A stretch of DNA of 61,385 bases from JAJFUG01 sp964473155 (GCA_964473155.1 CAYYNT010000021.1:1-61385), one strand, 5' to 3'. Counted from the first letter of the stretch, positions 17,448 to 25,983 are shown. Notes: a model not told the origin generated them from the letters alone. A program made the numbers and translations.

Positions 17448-18119
17448 ATGCACAGATTGATGCTGCTGGCGGGTGCGGGGGATGATGAGCTTGCCGGAAG
17501 ACTTGCCTCCGATCTCGCGGACCTCGACTACGAGGTTTCCAGGCCCGAGGGAGGTGAATCTCCGGATCTCAATGGGGTCGAGCAGGTGGACCTCTTTGTC
17601 ATTACCGGGCACAGGCTGGAGGCGCTCGAAAAGCTGACCCGCACGCTCGACTCCGATCAGGTGCTTTCCGATATCCCGGTTCTGCTCGCCGCCGAGGAGC
17701 ACGTTCTCGAACGCCTGGATTTCTGCCGCCTGGCGGATGACATCCTGTTGCTGCCCTGTCGACGTTCCGAGCTTGCCGCGCGGCTGAGAATGCTGATGTG
17801 GCGTTTCCACAAGGTGGATTCCACGCAGGAGGTCCGAGCCGGCTCGCTTGTGCTCAACCTGTCCACCTACGAGGTCACGGAAAGCGGCGCGCCGGTGGAC
17901 TTGACATTCAAAGAATATGAACTGCTGCGCTATCTGGCTACTCACCGGGGAAGGGTCTGCACGCGGCGTCACCTTCTGGTGCGGGTCTGGGGCGAGGATT
18001 ATTACGGAGGACCGCGGACAGTGGATGTGCATATCCGGCGAATCCGCTCCAAGATCGAGGCCGCGGGGAAGGAATACATCCAGACCGTGCGGTCGGTCGG
18101 TTATCGCTTTATCAGTTGA
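17448..18119 (+). CDS. OmpR-family regulator with degenerate receiver, GlnR-like
   Basis: The 223-residue protein is built like a response regulator, but the receiver lacks the usual phosphorylation residues. The strand normally ending in the acceptor Asp reads DLFVITG, and the usual K-P pair is LP in DDILLLPC. The C-terminal winged helix is excellent: VDLTFKEYELLRYLATHRGRV, the VRVWGEDYYGG segment and RTVDVHIRRIRSKI. These features recall actinobacterial GlnR, a nitrogen regulator that works without phosphorylation. It sits directly upstream of glnA. No cognate kinase gene is adjacent. The ATG at 17448 has GGAG 6 nt before it; a TTG at 17430 is an alternative. The GlnR assignment is inference. 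Confidence 0.75.
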   Translation: MHRLMLLAGAGDDELAGRLASDLADLDYEVSRPEGGESPDLNGVEQVDLFVITGHRLEALEKLTRTLDSDQVLSDIPVLLAAEEHVLERLDFCRLADDILLLPCRRSELAARLRMLMWRFHKVDSTQEVRAGSLVLNLSTYEVTESGAPVDLTFKEYELLRYLATHRGRVCTRRHLLVRVWGEDYYGGPRTVDVHIRRIRSKIEAAGKEYIQTVRSVGYRFIS

Positions 18120-18161
18120 GCGAGGTCTGAATTCTGACTGTTATCAGAAATTAATAATGAT

Positions 18162-18198
18162 TTAATCCCTCCGAAACATTCCTGTAACAATTCGAAAG
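18162..18198 (+). promoter_or_regulatory. Array of GlnR-box-like half-sites upstream of glnA
   Basis: Half-sites TTAAT (18162), GAAAC (18173), GTAAC (18184) and GAAAG (18194) begin 11, 11 and 10 nt apart. Actinobacterial GlnR operators use GTnAC and GAAAC half-sites with 6-nt gaps, i.e. an 11-nt period. The outer two here are degenerate. The array lies just upstream of, or overlaps, a possible -35 (TTCGAA at 18191) paired with TTCAAT at 18215, which would suit an activator. Suggestive, not demonstrated. Confidence 0.35.
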
Positions 18199-18306
18199 TA
18201 TTTTTAAGGCAAGATTCAATCTCAGCCCGGACGGGCGATGGATAAGCTGACGGGATTTGGCCCGGCGGCGCGGCAAGTCATTACGATTCCAGAACGGGAG
18301 GACCCT

Positions 18307-19719
18307 GTGGGACCGAAAGATGTTCTTGAACTGATCAAGAAAGAAAATGTAAAGGTGGTAGATTATCGTTTCATGGATTTCCCCGGCATGTGGCAGCACC
18401 TTTCGGTGCCGGCCACCGAGCTGACCGAGAAGGCGTTCGAGGAAGGCCGCGGTTTCGATGGTTCCTCGATCCGGGGCTGGCAGGAGATCAACGAAAGCGA
18501 CATGCTTATCAAGCCCGATCCTGAGACCGCTTTTATCGATCCGTTCATGGAAACGAAGACCCTGTGCATTGTCAGTAATATCTGCGATCCGATCACTGGT
18601 GAGGATTACACCCGCGACCCGCGAAATATTGGCAAGAAAGCCGAGCGCTACATGAAGTCGCTGGGCATAGCCGACACTGCGTTTTTCGGTCCGGAGGCCG
18701 AGTTTTTCATTTTCGACGACATCCGGTATGACGCCCAGCCGCAATGCGCTTACTACTATATAGATTCGGTCGAGGGCACCTGGAACAGCGGGCGTGAGGA
18801 AAATCCGAACCTCGGGCACAAGCCGCGCTTCAAGGGCGGTTATTTCCCGGTCCCGCCCACAGATTCCCAGCAGGACCTGCGCACCGAGATGATGATGACC
18901 ATGATCGCCACCGGCATGGACATCGAGTGCCAGCATCACGAGGTGGCCACCGCCGGGCAGGCCGAGATCGACATGCGCTATGCGCCGCTGGTCCAGCAGG
19001 CCGACCTGCTGATGCGTTTCAAGTACATCATCAAGAACACGGCGCGCAAGCACAATAAGACTGTCACTTTCATGCCCAAGCCTTTATTCGGCGACAACGG
19101 CTCCGGCATGCACGTTCATGTATCTCTGTGGAAGGAAGGCAAGCCGCTGTTCGCCGGCGACGGGTATGCCGGGATGAGCGAGATGGCCATGTACGCCATC
19201 GGCGGAGTGCTGAAACACGCTCCCAGCCTGCTGGCGATCACCAACCCGACGACCAACAGCTACCGCCGTCTGGTGCCGGGCTACGAGGCCCCGGTCAACC
19301 TGGCCTACAGCAGCCGCAACCGCAGCGCCTCGGTGCGTATCCCCATGTACAGCCCGTCGCCAAAGGCCAAACGTTTCGAGTTCCGCTGCCCGGACCCGAG
19401 CTGCAACCCGTACCTGGCTTTCTCGGCCATACTGATGGCCGCCCTGGACGGAATCCAGAACAAGATCGATCCGGGCGACCCGATGGATAAGAACATCTAC
19501 GACCTCCCGCCCGAGGAACTGGCCAAGATACCGACCACTCCGGGGACGCTGGAAGAGGCCCTGATGGCCCTGGAGAAGGATCATGACTACCTGCTGAAAG
19601 GCAGCGTGTTCACCGAGGACGTGATCGAGACCTGGATCGATTACAAGATGAAGAACGAGGTCAAGGCCATGGCCCTTCGGCCGCATCCTTACGAGTTCTT
19701 CCTGTATCACGATATGTGA
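18307..19719 (+). CDS. glnA: Glutamine synthetase type I, adenylylation tyrosine present
   Basis: Makes glutamine from glutamate, ammonia and ATP. I start it at GTG 18307, which has GGGAGG 5 nt upstream and gives MGPKDVLELIKKENVKVVD, the normal family N-terminus; an in-frame ATG at 18238 would add 23 atypical residues. The 470-residue length, the GFDGSSIRGW and FMPKPLFGDNGSGMHVH segments, and NIYDLPPEE with Tyr398 fit the GSI-beta type, which is switched off by adenylylation of that tyrosine. A terminator follows at 19749. It lies between a GlnR-like regulator and an ACT-GlnE fusion, so both transcriptional and covalent control are plausible. Confidence 0.95.
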   Translation: MGPKDVLELIKKENVKVVDYRFMDFPGMWQHLSVPATELTEKAFEEGRGFDGSSIRGWQEINESDMLIKPDPETAFIDPFMETKTLCIVSNICDPITGEDYTRDPRNIGKKAERYMKSLGIADTAFFGPEAEFFIFDDIRYDAQPQCAYYYIDSVEGTWNSGREENPNLGHKPRFKGGYFPVPPTDSQQDLRTEMMMTMIATGMDIECQHHEVATAGQAEIDMRYAPLVQQADLLMRFKYIIKNTARKHNKTVTFMPKPLFGDNGSGMHVHVSLWKEGKPLFAGDGYAGMSEMAMYAIGGVLKHAPSLLAITNPTTNSYRRLVPGYEAPVNLAYSSRNRSASVRIPMYSPSPKAKRFEFRCPDPSCNPYLAFSAILMAALDGIQNKIDPGDPMDKNIYDLPPEELAKIPTTPGTLEEALMALEKDHDYLLKGSVFTEDVIETWIDYKMKNEVKAMALRPHPYEFFLYHDM

Positions 19720-19748
19720 TCCTGGCTGCCGGAATCCGGTGATTTCAG

Positions 19749-19787
19749 CCGCGGGCGCTCCGTTGAGAGGCCCGCGGTTTTTCTTTC
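19749..19787 (+). terminator. Rho-independent terminator after glnA
   Basis: CCGCGGGC (19749-19756) pairs with GCCCGCGG (19770-19777) and is followed by TTTTTCTTT. It separates glnA from the ACT-GlnE gene, which has its own promoter. Confidence 0.8.
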
Positions 19788-19800
19788 GCCGCCTTTTATG

Positions 19801-19829
19801 TTGTGAAGCCGCGCTTTGCCTGTTATTAT
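19801..19829 (+). promoter_or_regulatory. Candidate promoter for the ACT-GlnE operon
   Basis: TTGTGA (19801-19806), a 17-nt spacer and TATTAT (19824-19829), directly after the glnA terminator and about 65 nt before the start codon. Confidence 0.5.
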
Positions 19830-19892
19830 CAGTGAGCGCGGACATGAAGAGTCTCCCCGCGCCTGAGGAACTATGCACCGCTGGAGAGACCG

Positions 19893-22235
19893 ATGAATCA
19901 GGCCGGAATGGATGACGAGAGGATAAGGCGGCGCCGCGACGGGATACTGAGCCTCGCAGCGGAGGCAGGCGCCGAGTTTGTCGATGAGCATCTCTCGCGT
20001 CTGGACCCCGAATATTTCGAGCGTTACGACGACAGCACCATCGCCGGGCACATCGCTGCACTGGCCAGTCTGAGGCAGGGACGTTTCTGCCGCCTGCTGC
20101 GCCGCGAGCTTGACGGCGGGTGCTGGGAGATCACAGTGACCGCTTACGACCATCAGGGCCTGTTCTCGATAATCGCCGGGGCGCTGGCCGCTGACGGGGT
20201 GAACATATACTCCGGCGAGGTCTGGACCTATTCCGAAAGCCGGCGTTCAGGGGAGGCAACAGCGCGAAAGCGCTTCGAGTTCCGCTCCTCGCGGTTTACG
20301 CCGCGGCGGGCGGAAGCGCCGAACACGGACTGTGACGAAAAGTTTCTAAGGCATAAAAAGATCGTCGATAATTTTATCGTGCGGACCGTGACGAACGAGC
20401 CGGACTGGGACAGGATCGAGCGCCGGCTGGACGGTCTGACCGGGATGCTTATTCAGGACCGCGGCGAGGAGGCCCGGCGTGAGGTAAACTCAAGCGTGGT
20501 CGAATATCTTTCGCTTTATGTCAAGGTCACGGAGCAGAAACTCCTGCCGGTGCGTGTCGAGGTGGACAACGATTCCTCGGCGCGTTATACGGTTATGGAT
20601 ATCCGGGCGGACGACACGCCGGCATTCCTGTATCTGTTCACCAACGCATTGGCCATGCGAGGGGTGGATATTCGAAACATCCAGATCAACACGTGCGACG
20701 GCAAGGTTGAGGACCGCTTTTTCATCACCGACCGTCAGGGCGGCAAGATAACCGGCGAACGCCGGGTGGATGAGCTTCGTTTCATTGTCGCGCTGGTCAA
20801 GCAGTTTTCGCATCTTCTGGTGCGCAGTCCCGACCCGACCATGGCCCTGAACAACTTCGAGCGTCTGGTGGAGCGCATCTACGCCGAACAGGAAGCTCCG
20901 GGGTCAAACGGTCTGAAGCTGCTGGATTTCAATGAAAAGACCGTGATGGAGGCCCTGGCCCGGCTGTTCGGCACCAGTAATTTCCTGTGGGAGGACTTTC
21001 TGCGCATACAGTGCGAGAACCTCCTGCCGGTGATAGCCGATATGGACGCTCTCGAAAGCTTCAAGGATCGGGCCGTGATGTGGGCGGAATGCGAGATGGC
21101 CCTGATGAGCCAGGCCAGTTACGAGGAAGCGGTGGAGGCGCTCAATCGCTTCAAGGACCGGGAAATGTTCCGCATCGACATGCGGCACATTCTGGACAAG
21201 ATTGACAGTTTCACCGAATTCAGCCGCGAGCTTACAGACCTGGCCGAGGTTGTGATCGAGGCCGCGTACCGCATATGCTACAGTGACCTCAGCCATCGCT
21301 ATGGTCATCCGGTATGCGAGGACGGGTCTCCGTGCCGGTTCGCTGTCTTCGCCCTGGGCAAGGCTGGCGGGAGAGAGCTGGGTTACGCCTCGGACATAGA
21401 ACTGCTGTTTGTCCACTCCGCCATGGGCCGGTCCGGCGGGCCTGAGTCAATCTCCAACCGCGAGTACCACGAGAAGCTGGCGCAACAGATAATCCGCTCG
21501 ATCCGCTCGAAAGAGAAGGGGATTTTCGAGCTGGACCTTCGTTTCCGGCCGTTCGGCAACCAGGGGCCGCTTTCCAACACCCTGGCTCAGATCGAGGAGT
21601 ATTACAGTGACAGCGGGCAGGCCTGGGACTTCGAGCGCCAGTGTCTGGTGCGGCTGCGCCCGATAGCCGGGGATGCGGAGCTGGGAGAGAGGGTGCTGGC
21701 CGTGCGCGACCGTTTCGTCTACAGCTGCCGCCCTCTGAACATCGAGGAACTGTCTCGGCTGCGAAACCGCCAGCTCGATGAGTTCGTGGCCCCCGGCCGC
21801 TGGAACGCCAAATTCAGCCGCGGCGGGCTGGTGGACATCGAGTATCATGTGCAGCACCTTCAGGTGGAGCACGGAGCTTCTGTCAAATCAGTCCGGCTGA
21901 CAGGAGTGCGGGAGGCGATGAAAGCCCTGCATGCGGCAGACCTGATGAGTGAAAGTGATTTCAATTCCCTGTTCGAGGCCCATACATTCCTCCGCCGCCT
22001 GATCAACTCGCTGCGTATCCTGCGAGGACATGCGCGTGATCTGGTGGTACCGGGGACGGGGACGGAGGAGTTCTCGTTCCTTGCCCGGAGGATGGGTTAC
22101 GCGTTGGGAAGCGAGGATAAACTTGCCGTGGATCTGGATCATCACCGTCGTGAGGTGATACGGATTGTGGACTGGGATGAAAAAGTCAGGCATTTCAGAG
22201 AAAAGGGCGGCGGACTGAAACAGGCCGGGGAGTAA
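19893..22235 (+). CDS. ACT-ACT-GlnE fusion: putative glutamine synthetase adenylyltransferase with its own sensor
   Basis: The 780-residue protein combines parts normally found in GlnD and GlnE. Residues about 77-135 (EITVTAYDHQGLFSIIAGAL) and 231-300 (YTVMDIRADDTPAFLYLFTN) look like ACT domains as in GlnD. Residues about 345-600 are one GlnE nucleotidyltransferase with GKAGGRELGYASDIELLF (metal residues Asp501 and Glu503, where GlnE usually has DxD) and ELDLRFRPFGNQGPL. FSRGGLVDIEYHVQHLQ (641-657) opens the GlnE helical domain. Classical GlnE has two nucleotidyltransferase domains, for adding and removing AMP, and no ACT. I infer that it modifies Tyr398 of the preceding glnA product in response to an amino acid, perhaps glutamine, sensed by the ACT pair. 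Confidence 0.85.
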   Translation: MNQAGMDDERIRRRRDGILSLAAEAGAEFVDEHLSRLDPEYFERYDDSTIAGHIAALASLRQGRFCRLLRRELDGGCWEITVTAYDHQGLFSIIAGALAADGVNIYSGEVWTYSESRRSGEATARKRFEFRSSRFTPRRAEAPNTDCDEKFLRHKKIVDNFIVRTVTNEPDWDRIERRLDGLTGMLIQDRGEEARREVNSSVVEYLSLYVKVTEQKLLPVRVEVDNDSSARYTVMDIRADDTPAFLYLFTNALAMRGVDIRNIQINTCDGKVEDRFFITDRQGGKITGERRVDELRFIVALVKQFSHLLVRSPDPTMALNNFERLVERIYAEQEAPGSNGLKLLDFNEKTVMEALARLFGTSNFLWEDFLRIQCENLLPVIADMDALESFKDRAVMWAECEMALMSQASYEEAVEALNRFKDREMFRIDMRHILDKIDSFTEFSRELTDLAEVVIEAAYRICYSDLSHRYGHPVCEDGSPCRFAVFALGKAGGRELGYASDIELLFVHSAMGRSGGPESISNREYHEKLAQQIIRSIRSKEKGIFELDLRFRPFGNQGPLSNTLAQIEEYYSDSGQAWDFERQCLVRLRPIAGDAELGERVLAVRDRFVYSCRPLNIEELSRLRNRQLDEFVAPGRWNAKFSRGGLVDIEYHVQHLQVEHGASVKSVRLTGVREAMKALHAADLMSESDFNSLFEAHTFLRRLINSLRILRGHARDLVVPGTGTEEFSFLARRMGYALGSEDKLAVDLDHHRREVIRIVDWDEKVRHFREKGGGLKQAGE

Positions 22236-22238
22236 CAA

Positions 22239-23123
22239 GTGTACACTGGAGAAATGCACGGCCAACAGCCGGAGCTTATCGACGAAGTGTTCGGAGGACG
22301 GCGGCTGGCTTACTCGACGACCAGTTTTCTGAAGCTGCCGCTTGTCGAGGCTCTGGAGCGCATCGCCGCGGGCGGGTTCCGGAACGTGGAGGTCTGGGGC
22401 AACAACAGGCACCTTGACCCGCGCAACCCGGATATCGTGCTGGAAGAGGTCGAGCTTTGCCGGAGGCGTCTGGGGCTGGAAATCATCTCGGTGCACGCCC
22501 CTTTCACAGTGGGCGAGTTCGGCGACCCAGCGGCGGAACGGATGCGGGCCTGGGAGGCGCTGGTCAAGGAATCGATGGATATGGCCGAGTACCTGGGAGC
22601 GCACCACATGGTCGTGCACCCTTTCACGGCTGGCCGCGACAGCTCTGATCAGGCTTTCGGCGAGATGATCAAACGCACCCAGGACAGCCTTCTGCGTCTG
22701 TCTGACCTTGCGGCTGAGCGGGAATTTGTCCTGGCGGTGGAAAACATGCCGGCCCACCGTAACCGGCGCTACGGCAGGGATGTGAGCGAACTGTACGATT
22801 TTCTGGCCGCCTCCGGCCGGAGCAGCCTGGGCCTGTGTGTCGACACCGGCCATGTGATATTCAATAACGGAGACGCGACGGGTGAACTGGTGCGCTTCCT
22901 GGACCGAGTGACCTCGGTGCACCTGAACGACAATTTCGCCAACAAGCACCTTGACCTTCACCTTGTTCCAGGCGCCGGCGGACTGGACCTGGCCCGCCTG
23001 GCCGAGGTCCTTCGCTCTCCTTCATTCAACGGTATGATTGTCCTCGAGCTGGACGGACGCGGCCGTCCGAGCAGCATCTTCGAGGAAGCGCGGGCTTTTG
23101 TCCGGCGGTTTTTCCTCGACTGA
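22239..23123 (+). CDS. Sugar phosphate isomerase/epimerase-like TIM-barrel protein
   Basis: A 294-residue protein of the xylose isomerase-like TIM-barrel / AP endonuclease family 2 fold. Visible metal-site segments are SVHAPF, MVVHPF, LAVENMPAHR, GLCVDTGHV, SVHLNDN and a final VLELDG. The start is GTG 22239, with GGGGAG 6 nt upstream and only 3 nt after the preceding stop; an internal ATG at 22254 has its GGAG too close. It is wedged between the ACT-GlnE fusion and a second glutamine synthetase and must be cotranscribed with them. The substrate is unknown, and its link to nitrogen metabolism is by position only. Confidence 0.8.
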   Translation: MYTGEMHGQQPELIDEVFGGRRLAYSTTSFLKLPLVEALERIAAGGFRNVEVWGNNRHLDPRNPDIVLEEVELCRRRLGLEIISVHAPFTVGEFGDPAAERMRAWEALVKESMDMAEYLGAHHMVVHPFTAGRDSSDQAFGEMIKRTQDSLLRLSDLAAEREFVLAVENMPAHRNRRYGRDVSELYDFLAASGRSSLGLCVDTGHVIFNNGDATGELVRFLDRVTSVHLNDNFANKHLDLHLVPGAGGLDLARLAEVLRSPSFNGMIVLELDGRGRPSSIFEEARAFVRRFFLD

Positions 23124-23177
23124 TGCCGCTGGCGGCTATGAATCCGGCAGCGAAACTGAATCCGGGAGAACAGGATA

Positions 23178-24515
23178 ATGCACGAAGACAGCCGTGAATA
23201 CGTTATGCGGGCGGCCCGCGAACGCGGGGTAAAGTTCATCCGCCTGTGGTTCACTGATATGCTGGGTTATCTCAAGAGCTTTGCGGTGACTGTCGAGGAA
23301 CTGGAGGATGCCCTGGAAAACGGCAAGGGATTCGACGGGTCCTCGATCGAGGGCTTCACCCGCGACGAGGAAAGCGACATGGTGGCGCTGCCAGACCCCG
23401 ACACTTTCTGCCTTCTTCCCTGGCGCACCAGCAATGACGGGATTTCGGTGGCGAGGATGTTCTGCGACATATCCTGGCCGGACGGCACGCCCTACGAATC
23501 GGACCCGCGGCAGGTGCTCAAGCGCAACCTCCAGCGCGCCAGGAAAATGGGTTACACTTATTACGTGGGTCCCGAGATAGAATTCTTCTATTTCCGCAAC
23601 AGTTCTCCACATACGGAGGCGCTCGATTGCGGCGGCTATTTCGACCTCACGCCGCTGGACGTGGCAAGCGACTTGAGACGCGACACAGTGCTGACTCTCG
23701 AAAAAATGGGCATCCCCACCGAGTACAGCCATCATGAACTGGCCCCGAGCCAGCACGAGATAGACCTGCGCTACGGGGACGCCCTGAGCATGGCTGACAA
23801 CACCATGACCTACCGTCTGGTCGTCAAGGAAATCGCGATGCAGAACGGCCTCTACGCCACGTTCATGCCCAAGCCCCTTCAGGATAAGGACGGCAGCGGG
23901 ATGCATGTCCATCAGTCCCTGTTCCAGGGCGAGCGCAACCTGTTCTACGAAAAAGACGATCCCGACTCGCTTTCCGGTCTGGCCAAGGCTTTCATCGCCG
24001 GACTGCTGCGCCACGCCCCGGAAATAATGGCCGTGACCAACCAGTGGGTGAATTCATACAAGCGCCTGGTGTCGGGTTACGACAGCCCGGTCAATGTCAC
24101 CTGGGGTTTCCGCAACCGTTCAAACCTGGTGCGGGTGCCGCGATATAATCCGAAAACCAAAGAATCGGTGCGGGTGGAATTCCGCGCCCCGGACCCGGCC
24201 TGCAACCCGTATCTCGCTTTCTCCGTTATGCTGGCCGCCGGGCTGGAGGGGATAGAGCAGGGTTACATACTTCCGCCCGCGGTGGAGGAGGACCTTGCCC
24301 GCCTGAGCCAGCCCGAGGTCGCCGCCCGCGGGATCGAGCGCCTTCCCGACAACCTCCTGGACGCCGTGCGGCTGACCGAGAAAAGCGATCTCGTGCGCAG
24401 GGCACTGGGGGATGACCTGTTCGGGAAGTTTATCCAGAACAAGAAGATAGAATGGCGGAACTACCATCAGCATGTCAGCGAATACGAGATGGAGCGCTAC
24501 CTGCCGATGCTCTGA
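23178..24515 (+). CDS. Second glutamine synthetase (GSI-alpha-like), adenylylation tyrosine absent
   Basis: The 445-residue protein has the complete GS catalytic set: GFDGSSIEGF, GPEIEFFYF, HHELAPSQHEIDLRYG, FMPKPLQDKDGSGMHVHQS and VEFRAPDPACNPYLAFS. Its length matches the GSI-alpha group. Where GSI has ENIY before the acidic stretch, this protein reads EEDLARLSQPE, so the tyrosine is an alanine and covalent inactivation by a GlnE-type enzyme is not expected. It is in the same operon as the ACT-GlnE fusion. It could be a constitutive, feedback-regulated GS, or a relative acting on another amine; the first is more likely given how intact the motifs are. Confidence 0.92.
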   Translation: MHEDSREYVMRAARERGVKFIRLWFTDMLGYLKSFAVTVEELEDALENGKGFDGSSIEGFTRDEESDMVALPDPDTFCLLPWRTSNDGISVARMFCDISWPDGTPYESDPRQVLKRNLQRARKMGYTYYVGPEIEFFYFRNSSPHTEALDCGGYFDLTPLDVASDLRRDTVLTLEKMGIPTEYSHHELAPSQHEIDLRYGDALSMADNTMTYRLVVKEIAMQNGLYATFMPKPLQDKDGSGMHVHQSLFQGERNLFYEKDDPDSLSGLAKAFIAGLLRHAPEIMAVTNQWVNSYKRLVSGYDSPVNVTWGFRNRSNLVRVPRYNPKTKESVRVEFRAPDPACNPYLAFSVMLAAGLEGIEQGYILPPAVEEDLARLSQPEVAARGIERLPDNLLDAVRLTEKSDLVRRALGDDLFGKFIQNKKIEWRNYHQHVSEYEMERYLPML

Positions 24516-24558
24516 GCCTGAACGTCCGGGAGAGCATGGGTATGCCGTGGGGGTATGA

Positions 24559-25983
24559 ATGGCCGAACGTCCGGCAGCCGCGGCCTCGCCGCGGCGAGCC
24601 GTTTCAGCGGTGCTGGAGGAAATACTGTGCGAGGTGTGCCGCACCCGCGGCCCCGAGGACCGTCCCACCAGGGACCACCTTCTCGAATACCTGAACTCCG
24701 GCGACAAACGCCTGAACCTGTTCCTGTTGAAACATCTTCCTCCGGAACAGGTGGCGCTTCTGCGCCGTAACGCTGAGTTCCAGAACCGTCTCCACGATGC
24801 TCTCCGGCGCGAGGTGATCGCGCTCAAACCCCCGCTGCTCATTCCACAGCGCGTGCGCAGCCTCGGCGGCGAGGCCGCGCAGACCCCGCTGGCCGAGGCC
24901 CGCCGTGACCCTGACCTGCGGGCGGCCCGCCTTCTGGCCCGCCTGCCCCTGCCGATCGAAATCCCTCCGCTCCTGACCCTGCGGGACATGGCGGAACGCT
25001 GCCATGCGAGTCTGGAAGCCCGCATACCGGAGATCGCGAGTCTCGAAACACTGGATTCAGTGTTCGGTTTCATCCTCCGTGAGCTGGACCGGGAGCCATT
25101 GCTGGAGCCATTCGTGCGCCGTGCGCTGGCTCTGGCTGGTTCTGTGCGTCATGCCGGAGAGGTGGCCGCGTTCCATCACCTTATGGCCGTGAGGATACCG
25201 GAACGGCTGGAAAAACTTGCCGCATCGCCCGAAAAGGATAAGATCCTGCTTCTGTTTCGCGAGGAGGCCGGTACGATGGACCCGGCGGCCCTTCGGCTGG
25301 AGTTCGGCAGACGGGCGATGCGCATGGCGGACAGTCTGATGGACAGAACTTCGAATTACGATGAGCTGCTGGAATTGCGTTTTTTTTTCAATCAGATCGG
25401 AGAGCGGGCCAATCGCAAGCTGCTGTCGGCCAAAACAGGAAAGATTGTGCGCGGGCTGGATTTCAAGAGCCAGGGCTATCGCCTTCTTTCCAGCCTGGAT
25501 GCGGCGGAACTGAATGATGACAGCCTGATCGAGGTGGTCCCGGTTGTGCTGGCCCGGGCAGAGCAGTTCGTGCTGGGCGCTCCGCTGCGCTACCTGGACC
25601 TTCTGCTCCGGTTTTATCTGAAAACAGCCGTCCCTCTTCTGCGGCGGCTTAAAGAGAACCAGGATCTGGTTCCGCGCCTGATTCAGAACTTCAAGCGCCA
25701 GGTGGGCCTGCTCAATATTTACCGCGACCTTGACCATCTCGCCGAGGTGTTTCAGCGCAAGATGGTCCTGGCGATCTGCAATCCCGGCATGTTGAAAGAC
25801 CGGCCGGACAAGATCATGGGCCGCCTGACACGCCTTCCGCCTGAGCTTTTCCCGCCGGAGGCGATGAAAGTCCTGCGGCGGATGATTCGCGAGCGGGGGA
25901 CCGAATCGCGGTTCACCGCGGCGGATGTGCTGACTCTTCTGGCCAGCTACCCGCCGCCCGAGAGCGAGGAGGAAATAAAATAG
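24559..25983 (+). CDS. Unknown helical protein with recently altered 3' end
   Basis: A 474-residue protein rich in Leu, Arg and Glu with many predicted helices and no family I recognise. It has no signal peptide or membrane segment. The start ATG at 24559 has GGGGG 5 nt upstream, and the gene is 43 nt downstream of the second glutamine synthetase, so it belongs to that operon. About 305 bp of its 3' end (25670-25974) recur at 27122-27426. After the shared PPPES, this copy ends EEEIK, whereas the other continues for 22 residues, so the present C-terminus was probably created by an insertion. Function unknown. Confidence 0.7.
   Translation: MAERPAAAASPRRAVSAVLEEILCEVCRTRGPEDRPTRDHLLEYLNSGDKRLNLFLLKHLPPEQVALLRRNAEFQNRLHDALRREVIALKPPLLIPQRVRSLGGEAAQTPLAEARRDPDLRAARLLARLPLPIEIPPLLTLRDMAERCHASLEARIPEIASLETLDSVFGFILRELDREPLLEPFVRRALALAGSVRHAGEVAAFHHLMAVRIPERLEKLAASPEKDKILLLFREEAGTMDPAALRLEFGRRAMRMADSLMDRTSNYDELLELRFFFNQIGERANRKLLSAKTGKIVRGLDFKSQGYRLLSSLDAAELNDDSLIEVVPVVLARAEQFVLGAPLRYLDLLLRFYLKTAVPLLRRLKENQDLVPRLIQNFKRQVGLLNIYRDLDHLAEVFQRKMVLAICNPGMLKDRPDKIMGRLTRLPPELFPPEAMKVLRRMIRERGTESRFTAADVLTLLASYPPPESEEEIK
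25670..25974 (+). repeat. Direct repeat, left copy (3' end of the unknown gene)
   Basis: Aligned with 27122-27426 at a constant offset of 1452 nt, with only a few mismatches at the extremes and no difference that I saw from about 25706 to 25967. Both copies are coding in the same frame. Together they flank an AT-rich methyltransferase gene. Confidence 0.95.

Noticed and set aside
18238..18306. Upstream ATG for glnA at 18238
   Set aside because: The added 23 residues do not match glutamine synthetases, and GTG 18307 has a strong ribosome site and the expected N-terminus.
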